DNA of 39,419 nt from Sphingomonas sp. SCN 67-18. GTDB lineage: Bacteria; Pseudomonadota; Alphaproteobacteria; Sphingomonadales; Sphingomonadaceae. Shown piece by piece: positions 1-8,829 of the stretch. The stretch is from positions 35,034 through 74,452 of the forward strand of contig NZ_MEFG01000029.1 in assembly GCF_001724715.1 (NCBI RefSeq), read 5' to 3'. Both the position numbers and the translations under genes were made by a program. Below the pieces are notes generated by a model. It was not told the origin of the DNA and ran no database searches. It saw nothing but the letters and a program-made list of their open reading frames with translations. The stretch's first letter is position 1; the number at the start of each line of letters is the position of its first letter.

Positions 1-424
1 CCCCCGCCTCGCGCAGCAGGCGCGCCGTCGCAAGCGCGGTGCCGCCGGTGGCGATAAGATCGTCGACCAGCAGGATCCGCCGCCCCGGCGCAAAGGCGCC
101 CTGGTGGATCTCCAGCCTGTCGCTGCCATATTCCAGCGCATAGTCAACGCCATGGCGCGGCCCGGGCAGCTTGCCGGCCTTGCGCACCGGCAGGATGCCG
201 ATGCCGAGGGCGCGGGCGATGCCGGCGCCGAACAGGAATCCGCGCGCCTCGATGGCCGCGATCGTATCGGGCCGATGGACGCGGGCCAACTCGGTCAGCT
301 GATCGACGGCACCGGCAAAGCCCGGCCCGTCGATCAGCAATGTCGTGATGTCGCGAAACTGGATCCCCGGCTTCGGAAAGTCGGGGATCGTGCGGACGAG
401 CGCCTTCAGTTCGGCGCGCGTCAT
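1..424 (-). CDS. apt: Adenine phosphoribosyltransferase, 3'-truncated by window edge
   Basis: Apt converts adenine and PRPP to AMP plus pyrophosphate in the cytoplasm (purine salvage). I translated the minus strand from the ATG at 422-424. The product begins MTRAELKALVRTIPDFPKPG, the usual Apt N-terminus, continues with FRDITTLL and EARGFLFG, and reaches the PRPP-binding loop LLVDDLIATGGT near residues 117-128. About 141 residues are visible and the family is usually 170-180, so only the C-terminal tail lies outside the window. The start is 5 nt downstream of the cytochrome c1 stop codon, so apt is probably the last gene of the bc1 operon and translated with it. Assignment is confident; no oddity apart from the edge truncation. 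Confidence 0.95.
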   Translation of the reverse strand, partial: MTRAELKALVRTIPDFPKPGIQFRDITTLLIDGPGFAGAVDQLTELARVHRPDTIAAIEARGFLFGAGIARALGIGILPVRKAGKLPGPRHGVDYALEYGSDRLEIHQGAFAPGRRILLVDDLIATGGTALATARLLREAG

Positions 425-429
425 GCCGC

Positions 430-1269
430 TCAGTGTGCCTTGCCCGCCCAGATGTTGCGATAGGACAGGAAGGCCAGCCCGCAGAAGATCAGCAGGAAGA
501 TGACCGCCGCCACGCCGGTGCGGTGGCGGGCTTCCAGCTTCGGTTCCGCGGTCCACACCAGGAAGGCCGCAACGTCCGTCGCCATCTGGTCGACAGTCGC
601 CTTGGTGCCGTCGGCGAAAGTGACCTGATCGTCGGCCAGCGGCGGGGCCATCGCGATGTTCAAATTCGCGAAATAGGGGTTGTAGTGCAGCCCGTCCCCG
701 GTCTTGGCGTCCGGGAATTCCTTGAGCAGCTTGGCGGGCTGGTCCTGATAACCGGTCAGCAGCGAATGGACATAGGCGGCGCCATTGTGGCGGGCCTTGG
801 TCATCAGCGAAAGATCGGGCGGCAGCGCATTGTTGTTGGCGGCGCGGCCGGCGATCTCGTTCGCGAAGGGCGACGGGAAGCGATCCGACGGGGTCGACTT
901 GCGGGTCGCGGGTTCGCCGGTCGCCGGGTCCAGCGTCGGCGTTTCGATGGCCCACTGGTTGGCGATCGCTTTCACTTCCGCATCGTTATAGCCGAGGTCC
1001 TTCAGGTCGCGGAACGACACCAGGTGCAGCGAATGGCAGGCCGAGCAGACTTCCTTGTAGACTTGGAAGCCGCGCTGCAGCTGCTGCCGGTCGAACTTGC
1101 CGAACGGGCCGTTGCTTGCCAGCGCCAGCGGCTTGGGGTGCAGATGGAATTCATGCTCCACGGTCGGCGCGGGCGGTTCCTTGATGAAGGACACCGCGCC
1201 CGAGACGAGCGAGAAGAGCAGGACGGCGACGAACCCGAAACCGGCGAGGATGCCTAGCGGACGGACCAT
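430..1269 (-). CDS. petC: Cytochrome c1, bc1 complex
   Basis: Membrane-anchored c-type haem subunit of the ubiquinol:cytochrome c oxidoreductase (complex III); it takes electrons from the Rieske protein and passes them to a soluble or membrane cytochrome c. The 279-residue product has an N-terminal hydrophobic segment (about 4-28), a single haem-attachment motif CSACH at residues 75-79, a likely axial Met in the NIAMAPPL segment (Met207), and a C-terminal membrane anchor (about 253-271) followed by a short basic tail. That is the complete architecture of alphaproteobacterial cytochrome c1. It follows petB after 15 nt and precedes apt by 5 nt. As a freestanding c1 it differs from species with a fused cytochrome b/c1 precursor. 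Confidence 0.97.
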   Translation of the reverse strand: MVRPLGILAGFGFVAVLLFSLVSGAVSFIKEPPAPTVEHEFHLHPKPLALASNGPFGKFDRQQLQRGFQVYKEVCSACHSLHLVSFRDLKDLGYNDAEVKAIANQWAIETPTLDPATGEPATRKSTPSDRFPSPFANEIAGRAANNNALPPDLSLMTKARHNGAAYVHSLLTGYQDQPAKLLKEFPDAKTGDGLHYNPYFANLNIAMAPPLADDQVTFADGTKATVDQMATDVAAFLVWTAEPKLEARHRTGVAAVIFLLIFCGLAFLSYRNIWAGKAH

Positions 1270-1284
1270 GACGACTTGTTTCCT

Positions 1285-2583
1285 TTATTCCGCGGTCGCG
1301 GTCTGAGTGTCGGCAGACGGGTCGACCCCGCCATGCTTTGCGAGAACCGCCTCGGTGATCGAATTCGGCAGCGGCAGAGTGCGCTCGAAGCTCGACAGCA
1401 GCGGCAGGATGATGAGGAAGTGCGCGAAGTAATAGGCCGCCGCGAACTGGCTGATCATCACATAGGGTTCTTCCGCAGGCGCGCCGCCGCAATAGCCGAG
1501 CACCAGCACGTCGACGACGAGGATCCAGAAGAACATCTTGAACTTCGGACGATAATTGCCCGACCGCACCGGCGACTTGTCGAGCCAGGGCAGGAAGAAG
1601 AGCAGCAGGATCGACCCGAACATCGCGATCACGCCCAGCAGCTTGGCGGGGATGAAGAAGATGTCCACGGTGAAGGCGCGCAGAATGGCGTAGAACGGCC
1701 AGAAATACCATTCAGGCACGATGTGCGCGGGCGTCGAGAGCGGGTTGGCCGGGATATAGTTGTCGGCATGGCCCAGATAATTCGGCGCGAAGAACAGCAG
1801 CCCGGCGAACAGCAGCAGGAACACGCCCAGGCCGAAGCCGTCCTTGGCGGTGTAATAAGGGTGGAACGGCACCGTATCCTGCGGCCCCTTCACGTCCACG
1901 CCGGTCGGGTTGCTCGACCCCGGAATGTGCAGCGCCCAGATGTGCAGGATGATGACGGCGGCGATCACGAACGGCAGCAGATAATGCAGCGAGAAGAAGC
2001 GGTTCAGCGCGGCATTGTCCGGCGCGAAGCCGCCCAGCAGCCAGGTGTGGATCACGTCGCCGACCAGCGGGATGGCCGAGAACAGGCCGGTGATCACCTG
2101 CGCGCCCCAGAAGCTCATCTGACCCCAGGGCAGCACATAGCCCATGAAGGCGGTGGCCATCATCAGCAGGAAGATGACCAGGCCCAGCAGCCACACCATT
2201 TCGCGCGGCGCCTTGTATGAGCCGTAATAAAGCCCCCGGAAAATATGGAGATAGACGACGATGAAGAACATGCTGGCGCCGTTGGCGTGCGCATAGCGCA
2301 GGAACCAGCCGCCGTTCACGTCGCGCATGATATGTTCGACCGAGTCGAAGGCGACGCCGGCATTGGCGGCATAATGCATGGCCAGCACGATGCCGGTGAC
2401 GATCTGGATCGCCAGCGCGGCCCCGGCGAGCACGCCGAAGTTCCAGAAATAGTTGAGGTTGCGGGGCACCGGGTAGCCCGCGCCCACCGCATTATAGACC
2501 AGCCGCGGCAGCGGCAGGCGCTCGTCCATATAACGCATGAATGCGTTTTTGGGGGTATATTGCTCAGCCCAGGGAAAGCTCAT
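1285..2583 (-). CDS. petB: Cytochrome b, bc1 complex
   Basis: Eight-helix membrane subunit of complex III carrying the low- and high-potential b haems and the Qo and Qi quinone sites. The 432-residue product shows both bis-histidine haem pairs with the canonical 14-residue spacing (His99/His113 and His200/His214), the Qo-site helix around [10 protein letters not shown] (151-160), and the PEWY motif at 290-293. Length fits bacterial cytochrome b. It lies 11 nt after petA and 15 nt before petC in one minus-strand operon. A shorter start is unlikely because the N-terminal amphipathic stretch with [15 protein letters not shown] is typical of sphingomonad proteins. Confidence 0.98.
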   Translation of the reverse strand: MSFPWAEQYTPKNAFMRYMDERLPLPRLVYNAVGAGYPVPRNLNYFWNFGVLAGAALAIQIVTGIVLAMHYAANAGVAFDSVEHIMRDVNGGWFLRYAHANGASMFFIVVYLHIFRGLYYGSYKAPREMVWLLGLVIFLLMMATAFMGYVLPWGQMSFWGAQVITGLFSAIPLVGDVIHTWLLGGFAPDNAALNRFFSLHYLLPFVIAAVIILHIWALHIPGSSNPTGVDVKGPQDTVPFHPYYTAKDGFGLGVFLLLFAGLLFFAPNYLGHADNYIPANPLSTPAHIVPEWYFWPFYAILRAFTVDIFFIPAKLLGVIAMFGSILLLFFLPWLDKSPVRSGNYRPKFKMFFWILVVDVLVLGYCGGAPAEEPYVMISQFAAAYYFAHFLIILPLLSSFERTLPLPNSITEAVLAKHGGVDPSADTQTATAE

Positions 2584-2594
2584 CGAATCTTACC

Positions 2595-3164
2595 TCAACC
2601 GACCTGAACGACGGTGTCTGATGTGAAGGAATATTCCGGCACTTCGAGATTGCGCGGCGCCGGGCCTTTGCGGATGCGCGCGGCCGTATCGTAATGCGAG
2701 CCGTGGCAGGGGCAGAAATAACCGCCGAATTCACCCCGCACCTCGCCCTCGCCCGCACCCAGCGGGACACAGCCGAGGTGGGTGCACACGCCCATGGTGA
2801 TCAGCCACTGGCGCTTGCCTTCCTTGGTGCGGTCCTCAAGCGACTGGGGGTCGCGCAGGCTGGTGACCGGCACGGCGTCGGCCGCCGCGATCTCGGTGGC
2901 CGTGAGGTGGCGCACGAACAGCGGCTGCTTGCGGAACATCGTCTTGATCGCCTGCCCTTCGGCGATGGCGGAAACATCGACCTCGATCGACGCCTCGGCC
3001 AGCACGTCGGCCGACGGGTTCATCTGGTTGACGAGCGGCAGCACGATCACGCCGGCGCCGACTCCGGCGAAGCTGACCGCCGCTATGTTGATGAAATCGC
3101 GGCGACGCACGCCGTCTTCGGGAGTGCCGGTCGCGGCCGGTTCAGTGTGTTCAAGCGTCGCCAT
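2595..3164 (-). CDS. petA: Rieske iron-sulfur subunit of bc1 complex
   Basis: Carries the [2Fe-2S] cluster that accepts the first electron from ubiquinol at the Qo site of complex III. The 189-residue protein starts with a Tat-type signal-anchor (RRRDFI at 20-25, then a hydrophobic helix 26-44). Cluster box I is CTHLGC (127-132) and box II CPCHGSH (151-157), giving ligands Cys127, His129, Cys151 and His154, with Cys132/Cys153 as the stabilising disulfide. An AAGG-type ribosome site (AAGGG) sits about 8 nt before the ATG. It is the first gene of petA-petB-petC-apt and is divergent from trmL across 191 bp, which should hold the operon promoter, though I could not pick a convincing one. Confidence 0.98.
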   Translation of the reverse strand: MATLEHTEPAATGTPEDGVRRRDFINIAAVSFAGVGAGVIVLPLVNQMNPSADVLAEASIEVDVSAIAEGQAIKTMFRKQPLFVRHLTATEIAAADAVPVTSLRDPQSLEDRTKEGKRQWLITMGVCTHLGCVPLGAGEGEVRGEFGGYFCPCHGSHYDTAARIRKGPAPRNLEVPEYSFTSDTVVQVG

Positions 3165-3355
3165 TCAAATGCCCTTGCGCCATACCAAGATGCGCGCGAG
3201 CGGTGCCTGTCGGCGCCCCGGATTTGAACCCCGTTCCTCGCGCAGCCGCCAATTTCCCCCGGCGGTTGGCGCGCTGATAGCCTTGGAACATGCCGATTGC
3301 CAACAGCAATTTGCCCGGCTTGTCCCGACAAGCCCCGATCGCATATGGCGCGGCG

Positions 3356-3808
3356 ATGCGGATCGCCCTTTTTCAGCCTGACATTCCCGGCAATGTCGGG
3401 GCCATATTGCGCCTTGCCGTGTGCTTCGCGGTGCCTGTGGACATCGTCGATCCGTGCGGATTCCCCTTTTCGGATCGCCGCATGAAACGATCCGGCATGG
3501 ACTATGCGGACCATGTTTCGCTCACCCGCCACCCGGACTGGGAGTCGTTTCTGGCCGCGCGCGCCGGGCAGCGGATCGTGCTGATGTCGTCGCACGCGGA
3601 GTCGCTGCTGCACGACACCGCATTCCGGGCGGACGACGTGCTGCTGTTCGGATCCGAAAGCGCGGGCGTGCCGGATCATGTCCGCGACGAATCGGCGCTT
3701 CGCGTCAGGATTCCGATGGCGGCGGGCCTGCGGTCCTTGAATCTGGCGGTGTCCGCGGGCATCGCCGTCAGCGAGGCGCTGCGCCAGACGAAAGGATTTC
3801 CGGCATGA
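3356..3808 (+). CDS. trmL: tRNA (cytidine/uridine-34-2'-O)-methyltransferase
   Basis: SPOUT-family methyltransferase that 2'-O-methylates the wobble base of certain tRNA-Leu isoacceptors using S-adenosylmethionine. From the ATG at 3356 the product is 150 residues, close to the family length (about 155). Visible motifs are the N-terminal PGNVGAILRL (11-20), the knot loop LLFGSESAGVP (97-106), and the C-terminal LRSLNLAVSAGIAVSEALRQ, which carry the SAM-binding trefoil knot. An upstream in-frame ATG at 3290 would add 22 residues that do not resemble the family, so I chose 3356. The stop overlaps the hemF start (ATGA at 3805-3808), so the two are translationally coupled. Confidence 0.95.
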   Translation: MRIALFQPDIPGNVGAILRLAVCFAVPVDIVDPCGFPFSDRRMKRSGMDYADHVSLTRHPDWESFLAARAGQRIVLMSSHAESLLHDTAFRADDVLLFGSESAGVPDHVRDESALRVRIPMAAGLRSLNLAVSAGIAVSEALRQTKGFPA

Positions 3809-4647
3809 TCGAACTGGACGACGAACAGCAGGCGGCGCGCGCCTGGTTCGAATCGCTGCGCGACCGGATCTGCGCCGCGTTCGAGGCCGTAGAGGCGGAG
3901 GCGGGCAGCGACGCGCGCTTCGTCTATACGCCGTGGGACCGCGCGGACCCGGACGGATCGCCGGGCGGCGGCGGGGTGCGCGGCGTGATGAATGGCCGCA
4001 TATTCGAAAAGGTCGGTGTCAACGTCTCCACCGTCGGCGGCACCTTCGAGCCGGAATTCGCCCGCTCCATCCACGGCGCGGATCAGGACCCGCATTTCTT
4101 CGCCACCGGCATCAGCCTGGTCGCGCACATGGCCAACCCGCATGTTCCCGCCGTCCACATGAACACCCGTTTCCTCGCCACCACCAAAAGATGGTTCGGC
4201 GGCGGCGCCGACCTGAACCCGCCCATTCCCTATGCCGAGGACACGGCCGATTTCCACGCGGCGATGCAGGCGGCGTGCGACCCGCAGGTCGCGGGCGACT
4301 ATCCCCGCTTCAAGGCGTGGGCGGACGATTATTTCTACATCCCCCATCGCGGCGTCCACCGCGGCGTCGGCGGCATATTCTACGATCATCTGGAAGGGGA
4401 TTTCGACGCCGGATTCGCGTTCACCAAGGCGGTAGGCGAGGCGTTTCTGGATGTCTTCCCCCGGCTGGTGCGCCGCCGGATGCACATGCAGTGGACCGAG
4501 GCGGACAAGGCGCGGCAGCTGGAATGGCGCGGCCGCTACGCCGAATTCAACCTGGTCTATGATCGCGGCACCGCATTCGGCCTCAAGACGGGCGGCAATG
4601 TCGACGCGATCCTGATGAGCCTGCCGCCGGAGGCGACTTGGCGCTGA
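3805..4647 (+). CDS. hemF: Oxygen-dependent coproporphyrinogen III oxidase
   Basis: Decarboxylates two propionates of coproporphyrinogen III to give protoporphyrinogen IX, using O2, in the cytoplasm (haem synthesis). The 280-residue product contains characteristic family segments: GGGGVRGVMNGRIFEKVGVN near 52-71, the HMNTRF segment around 112-117, RWFGGGADLNP near 123-133, and the C-terminal EFNLVYDRGTAFGLKTGGN. Length is slightly short of E. coli HemF (299) but complete. It starts within the trmL stop codon and its own end overlaps the next acetyltransferase gene by 10 nt. Haem supply near the bc1 operon is functionally sensible, but the two are divergent. Confidence 0.97.
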   Translation: MIELDDEQQAARAWFESLRDRICAAFEAVEAEAGSDARFVYTPWDRADPDGSPGGGGVRGVMNGRIFEKVGVNVSTVGGTFEPEFARSIHGADQDPHFFATGISLVAHMANPHVPAVHMNTRFLATTKRWFGGGADLNPPIPYAEDTADFHAAMQAACDPQVAGDYPRFKAWADDYFYIPHRGVHRGVGGIFYDHLEGDFDAGFAFTKAVGEAFLDVFPRLVRRRMHMQWTEADKARQLEWRGRYAEFNLVYDRGTAFGLKTGGNVDAILMSLPPEATWR

Positions 4648-5222
4648 CCGACGTTCCGCCCGGCATGGTGGCGACCATCGTCACCACGCTGGAGATGACG
4701 GCCCCGCCCCGGCTGCGGCCGATGCCCGACGCGCCGTTGCGGCTGGTCCGCTGGCCGGCGCCGGCACGCGATGCGTATCGCACGCTGTTCCGCCGGGTGG
4801 GCGAACCCTGGCTGTGGTTCTCGCGCCTGGTGATGGCGGACGACGCGCTGGATGCGATCATCGGCGATCCGGCGGTGGAGATCCACGCCGTCACGGACCG
4901 GGCGGGGATAGAGGTGGGGTTGCTGGAACTGGATTTCCGCGTGGCGGGGCAGTGCGAGATCGGCTTTTTCGGCCTGGTTCCCGAACTGGCCGGGAAAGGC
5001 CATGGCCGCTGGCTGATGGCGCATGCGCTGGCGATGGGGTGGCGCAAGGGGATCGGCCGGCTCTGGGTCCACACCTGCACGCTCGACCACCCCGGCGCGC
5101 TTGGCTTTTACCGGCGGCAGGGCTTCACGCCGGTCAGCCGCGCGGTGGAGAGTTTTGCCGACCCCCGCCTGACCGGGCACCTGCCGCGCGACGCCGCGCC
5201 GCACGTGCCGGTGATCGGCTGA
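4638..5222 (+). CDS. GNAT-family N-acetyltransferase
   Basis: Probable acetyl-CoA-dependent N-acetyltransferase of unknown substrate. The 194-residue protein has the acetyl-CoA motif A as VPELAGKGHGRWLMAHAL (about 115-132) and motif B as HPGALGFYRRQGFTPV (about 155-170), both typical of the GNAT fold. The start is uncertain: I chose the TTG at 4638 because a GGAGG (4629-4633) lies just upstream within hemF; the ATG at 4665 has no clear ribosome site. It overlaps hemF by 10 nt, so it is probably co-transcribed with trmL and hemF, but no pathway link can be inferred. It ends 10 nt from the convergent membrane-protein gene. Confidence 0.85.
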   Translation: MALTDVPPGMVATIVTTLEMTAPPRLRPMPDAPLRLVRWPAPARDAYRTLFRRVGEPWLWFSRLVMADDALDAIIGDPAVEIHAVTDRAGIEVGLLELDFRVAGQCEIGFFGLVPELAGKGHGRWLMAHALAMGWRKGIGRLWVHTCTLDHPGALGFYRRQGFTPVSRAVESFADPRLTGHLPRDAAPHVPVIG

Positions 5223-5232
5223 GGCGCGGGCC

Positions 5233-5955
5233 TTAGCCCTCGCGCACCAGCTGGCGATATATGGCGACGTAGAGCAGCAGCAGCACCAGCCCCAGCGCCG
5301 CGCCGAACAGGGCATTGACGAAAGCGGCGAAGAACAGCGCGACGGCGCTGCCGCCCAGCAATTTTGCGGCGATGCCGACGATCGCCCCGGCGGCGGCGCT
5401 GATCACCCAGCCAACCATCGCCACGACCGCGATCAGGAAGAAGCTGCGCCAGCCGTTGCCGCGCGTCACCTGCCAGGACCGGCTGATCGCATCCACCGGG
5501 CTGTGCCGCCCTTCCCCCACCAGCACCACGCCCGTCACCGCCAGCCGCCCGAACAGATAGAGCGCGGGGATCAGCAGCGCCATGGACGCCACCGCAAGCA
5601 CGATGCCAACCAGCAGGTTGAGCAGCAGCAGCCACGGCAGCAGTCGGATGGCGCCGCGCAGCGCCTGCGCCACGGTGGGCTGGTCGCGATCCAGCACGAT
5701 CGTCAGGATCGCGGCCTGGCCGAAGGTGGAAATGACGGTCATCGCCAGCAGCAGCGGGCCGTTCGCCTCAATATAGACCCGGAATTCAGCAGCCAGGACC
5801 GCAAATGTCTCCCCCGCCGGGCGGAACGGCGCGAAAATCTCGACGAACAGCGGCGGAAGAAGCAGGAACACCCCGGCCAGCGCAACCAGCACCTCGCGGT
5901 GCGCGCCCAGCAATTTCATCGCCTGGGTCCAGGCGGCTCCGGTATCCAGCTTCAT
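5233..5955 (-). CDS. Polytopic membrane protein, GPDPase-membrane-domain-like
   Basis: Integral inner-membrane protein of unknown function, 240 residues. Hydrophobic stretches at about 22-42, 66-88, 104-122, 124-143, 168-195 and 205-236 suggest around six transmembrane helices. Between the fourth and fifth lies a short polar segment, [20 protein letters not shown] (about 156-175), resembling the conserved loop of membrane proteins related to the membrane domain of glycerophosphoryl diester phosphodiesterases. No catalytic residues can be recognised. It is a single-gene unit, convergent with the GNAT gene and divergent from lipB (98 bp between starts). Function should be treated as unknown. 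Confidence 0.85.
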   Translation of the reverse strand: MKLDTGAAWTQAMKLLGAHREVLVALAGVFLLLPPLFVEIFAPFRPAGETFAVLAAEFRVYIEANGPLLLAMTVISTFGQAAILTIVLDRDQPTVAQALRGAIRLLPWLLLLNLLVGIVLAVASMALLIPALYLFGRLAVTGVVLVGEGRHSPVDAISRSWQVTRGNGWRSFFLIAVVAMVGWVISAAAGAIVGIAAKLLGGSAVALFFAAFVNALFGAALGLVLLLLYVAIYRQLVREG

Positions 5956-6053
5956 CTTTCGACCCCTCTATGGCGATGGAAAGAAATGCCTATACGCGCC
6001 GGGCAGCGGCGACAACGCTTGAACGACAGGCCGAGGCGCACGATAGCGGCGGG

Positions 6054-6731
6054 ATGACCATGAACGCGCTGACCGACGATATCGAATGGCGGGTGACGGC
6101 GGGGCACACCCCCTACCCCGCCGCGCTGGCGGAGATGGAGGCGCGCGCGGCGGCGATTTCAGCCAGGGAAGCGCGCGAGCTGGTGTGGCTGCTCCAGCAT
6201 CCGCCGCTCTACACCGCCGGCACCAGCGCCGATCCGGCCGAACTGCTCGACCCGCGCTTTCCGGTGTTCGATGCCGGGCGCGGCGGGCGCTACACCTATC
6301 ATGGCCCGGGCCAGCGCATCGGCTATGTGCTGCTCGACCTCAACAAGCGCGGACGCGACGTGCGCGCCTATGTCAGCGCGCTGGAAGGGTGGGTGATCGA
6401 CGCGCTGGCCACGCTTGGCGTCAGCGCCCGGCGCGCGCCGGGGCGGATCGGGATCTGGACCGACGATGCCGGCGGGCGCGAAGCGAAAATCGGCGCCATC
6501 GGCGTGCGCGTGCGCAAATGGGTGACGCTGCACGGCTTTGCGATCAACGTCGATCCGGACCTCTCCCATTTCGGGGGAATCGTGCCGTGCGGCATTTCTG
6601 AATATCCCGTGACCAGCCTGGACGCGATCGGAAATCCGGCCGGTTTCGATCGTCTCGACAGCGCCCTGAATGCGATTTTTCCTCAATTTATCAGATCATT
6701 AGAGCATGATCGAAGAACCCTTGAGGGGTAA
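6054..6731 (+). CDS. lipB: Lipoyl(octanoyl) transferase
   Basis: Transfers octanoate from octanoyl-ACP to the lipoyl domains of 2-oxoacid dehydrogenases and the glycine-cleavage H protein, the first step of lipoate synthesis. The 225-residue product has [12 protein letters not shown] (76-87), the catalytic lysine in AKIGAIGVR (Lys145) and the catalytic cysteine in GIVPCGIS (Cys179), all in the expected order and spacing. I chose the ATG at 6054; a second ATG at 6060 is also possible, and the longer upstream frame reads antisense over the neighbouring membrane gene and is not real. It is apparently monocistronic, with the small lipoprotein gene 81 bp downstream. Confidence 0.97.
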   Translation: MTMNALTDDIEWRVTAGHTPYPAALAEMEARAAAISAREARELVWLLQHPPLYTAGTSADPAELLDPRFPVFDAGRGGRYTYHGPGQRIGYVLLDLNKRGRDVRAYVSALEGWVIDALATLGVSARRAPGRIGIWTDDAGGREAKIGAIGVRVRKWVTLHGFAINVDPDLSHFGGIVPCGISEYPVTSLDAIGNPAGFDRLDSALNAIFPQFIRSLEHDRRTLEG

Positions 6732-6812
6732 GGGGTTTGTGTCTAATGTCACGTCGATTTGGTTATTGAAGGGCCAGCAAGCCGACCAGATCATCACATT
6801 AGGGAGTTTCAA

Positions 6813-7094
6813 ATGCGCGATCTTCTCTCGAAGCTGACGACCGGATCGATGATCGTCGGTGCGGCCCTGCTCGTGTCCGCCTGCGGCGGCACCGAGACGG
6901 CGAACACCGTCGACAACACCGTCGTCACCGACACCAACGCCCTGGAGCCGATGGACGGCACCGCCACCGACAACATGACCCCCGTCGACGCCGCCACCGG
7001 CAACGACGCGGCGATGGCCAACGACACGGCGGCCGCCAATGCGGCGACCGACACCGCCGCGCCGGCCGCGACGAACGACGCCGCCGCGAAGTAA
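6813..7094 (+). CDS. Small Thr/Ala/Asp-rich lipoprotein
   Basis: Predicted lipoprotein of 93 residues, function unknown. The N-terminus has a signal peptide ending in a lipobox LVSAC with the lipid-modified cysteine at about position 24. The remaining 70 residues are low complexity, almost entirely Thr, Ala, Asn, Asp and Pro, with no Trp, Tyr or His, so they are probably disordered. The start at 6813 is set by AGGGAG at 6801-6806; an in-frame ATG at 6759 would bury the signal peptide. A strong intrinsic terminator follows at 7120-7150, suggesting an abundant monocistronic transcript. The composition is similar to stalks that become O-glycosylated in other bacteria, which is only an inference here. 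Confidence 0.85.
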   Translation: MRDLLSKLTTGSMIVGAALLVSACGGTETANTVDNTVVTDTNALEPMDGTATDNMTPVDAATGNDAAMANDTAAANAATDTAAPAATNDAAAK

Positions 7095-7119
7095 TCCGCT
7101 TCGCAGCGACGAACGAAGG

Positions 7120-7150
7120 GGGTCGCCCGGTCATCCGGGCGGCCCTTTTT
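7120..7150 (+). terminator. Intrinsic terminator after small lipoprotein
   Basis: An 11-bp GC-rich stem (7120-7130 pairing with 7135-7145, one G-T pair) closes a TCAT tetraloop and is followed directly by TTTTT. It lies 25 nt after the lipoprotein stop codon on the same strand and is a textbook Rho-independent terminator. The rest of 7151-7325 shows no gene; it includes a GGAACGTTCC palindrome at about 7292-7301 of unknown meaning. Confidence 0.93.
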
Positions 7151-7325
7151 CGTCTCTCCATCCCGGTTTCGGCGTGAAGCCCTTGCGGTTCAGGCCCGGT
7201 TCTGATTCAAGCGCTAGACAAGCACGCGCGACCGCCCCGGGATCCGCCATGGCCGCCAGGCCCGGATGCACGGAAAGACGGGGCGAGACGTGGAACGTTC
7301 CGGTTTATGTGGCAGAGGAGTATCC

Positions 7326-7997
7326 ATGGCGTTCCGGTTCCAGAGAAAGCTGATCGCAACCGCGGCCGCGATGCTGCCGGCATTGCTGGGCGCGACGCCC
7401 GCCGCGGCCAATTTCTTCTGGAAAGCGCCCGACATGCGCGGCGCGCCGGTGCGCGGCGACGAGCCGGATCTGGGTTACAGCCTGCCCGGCGCCACCCCCG
7501 CTGAGCTGGAGGCCGGGCTGGTGTGGAGCATGCGCGCCGGCCTGAACGTGGGGGCGCTGCAATGCCAGTTCGACCCCACGCTGCTGACGCTCAACCAGTA
7601 TAACCATATGCTGGACCATCACCGCGCGGAGCTGGGCCGCGCCTTTGCCACCCTCACCAACTATTTCAAGCGGGTGAACAAGAAGGGCTGGCAGATGCAG
7701 CTCGATCAGTTCGGCACCCGCACCTATAGCGGCTATTCCACCGTCGGCGCGCAGCTCACCTTCTGCGAGGCGGCATCGGCCATCGGCCGCGACGCGGTGT
7801 TCACCCGCAAGGGCCAGTTCCACACCCTTGCCGCCAACCGGATGCGCGAACTGCGCAACAGCCTGGTGCGCGCGGGCGAGCAGCAATTCCGGTTCTGGAT
7901 TCCGCCCACCACGGTCAGCTTCCCGCCGCTGGACGACCGCTGCTGGAAGAAGGAGCAGCTCACCCCCAAATGCCGCAAGGCCTGGGCCGGGGCGTGA
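7326..7997 (+). CDS. Secreted protein of unknown function
   Basis: I do not recognise a family. The 223-residue product has a clear Sec-type signal peptide (positively charged MAFRFQRK, hydrophobic core, cleavage after ATPAAA near residue 28) so it is probably periplasmic. The mature part is mainly helical by appearance, with four cysteines (one in LQCQF, one in TFCEA, and two near the C-terminus in DRCWKKEQLTPKC) that could form two disulfides. No lipobox and no transmembrane segment after the signal. The start at 7326 is supported by AGGAG at 7316-7320. It runs into pgeF with a 4-bp GTGA overlap, so the two genes are probably co-expressed although no functional link is known. Confidence 0.85.
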   Translation: MAFRFQRKLIATAAAMLPALLGATPAAANFFWKAPDMRGAPVRGDEPDLGYSLPGATPAELEAGLVWSMRAGLNVGALQCQFDPTLLTLNQYNHMLDHHRAELGRAFATLTNYFKRVNKKGWQMQLDQFGTRTYSGYSTVGAQLTFCEAASAIGRDAVFTRKGQFHTLAANRMRELRNSLVRAGEQQFRFWIPPTTVSFPPLDDRCWKKEQLTPKCRKAWAGA

Positions 7998-8752
7998 CCC
8001 CGGTCGATGTCGTCCGCGCGTCGGCGCTGGGCGATGTTCCGCACGGCTTTCTGGGGCGGCGCGGCGGCGTTTCGACGGGCATTCACGCCGGGCTGAACGT
8101 CGGCGCCGGATCGGACGACGATCCTGCCGCGATCGCGCGGAACCGGGCGCTGGCGGTGGCCGCGATACGCCCAGGCGCTGAACTGGCGACGGTGCATCAG
8201 GTGCACTCCGGCGACGCCGTCATCGCCACCGCGCCGTTCGGCGAACGCCCCCGCGCCGACGCACTCGCCACCGACCGCCCCGGCCTGCTGATCGGCATCG
8301 TCACGGCAGACTGCGTGCCGGTGCTGTTCGCGGACAGGCAGGCGGGCGTGGTCGGCGCGGCCCATGCCAGCTGGAAAGGGGCGCTTGCCGGCGTCACCGA
8401 CGCCACCATTGCCGCCATGGAATCGCTGGGCGCCAGGCGGGACCGCATCGTCGCCGCAATCGGCCCGTGCATCGCGCGCGCCTCCTATGAAGTGGACGAC
8501 GCATTCGTCCGGCGGTTCGAGGCGCATGACCCGCAGAATGAGCGTTTCTTCACCGACGGCCGCCCCGGCCACCGCCAGTTCGACATCGAAGCCTATGTCG
8601 TCGCCCGGCTGGCCGCCGCCGAAATCCGCCGCATCGAGGCGCTGGGGCTGGACACCTATGCCGATGCGGATCGATTCTTCAGCTATCGCCGCTCCGTCCA
8701 CCGGGGTGAGCCGGGTTATGGCCGGCAGATCTCGCTGATCGCCGTCAGCTGA
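7994..8752 (+). CDS. pgeF: Laccase-domain purine nucleoside phosphorylase (YfiH/PgeF)
   Basis: Member of the YfiH/LACC1 family: zinc-dependent enzymes that phosphorolyse or deaminate purine nucleosides, and in E. coli correct misincorporated serine in peptidoglycan precursors. Using the GTG start at 7994 the protein has 252 residues, with the metal-ligand motifs HQVHS (His71), TADCVP (Cys107) and AHASWKG (His124) in the family order. An alternative ATG at 7970 adds eight residues and a 28-bp overlap; I prefer GTG because it forms a GTGA overlap with the upstream stop and puts the conserved PHGFLGRRGGVS segment at the usual distance from the N-terminus. Older annotations would call it a polyphenol oxidase. 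Confidence 0.92.
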   Translation: MTPVDVVRASALGDVPHGFLGRRGGVSTGIHAGLNVGAGSDDDPAAIARNRALAVAAIRPGAELATVHQVHSGDAVIATAPFGERPRADALATDRPGLLIGIVTADCVPVLFADRQAGVVGAAHASWKGALAGVTDATIAAMESLGARRDRIVAAIGPCIARASYEVDDAFVRRFEAHDPQNERFFTDGRPGHRQFDIEAYVVARLAAAEIRRIEALGLDTYADADRFFSYRRSVHRGEPGYGRQISLIAVS

Positions 8753-8829
8753 GTCACGCTGTGGGCAAAGCGCCCTGAAATGGGCTAGGAGCCTGGCAAC
8801 GACACTCTTTTTGCCAAGGCGAAATTCCA

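Noticed and set aside
3215-3285. tRNA-like text: minus strand contains GGGGTTCAAATCC, like a T-loop.
   Set aside because: The bases around the loop do not form a 5-bp T-stem, and I find no acceptor stem, anticodon arm or CCA end that fits.
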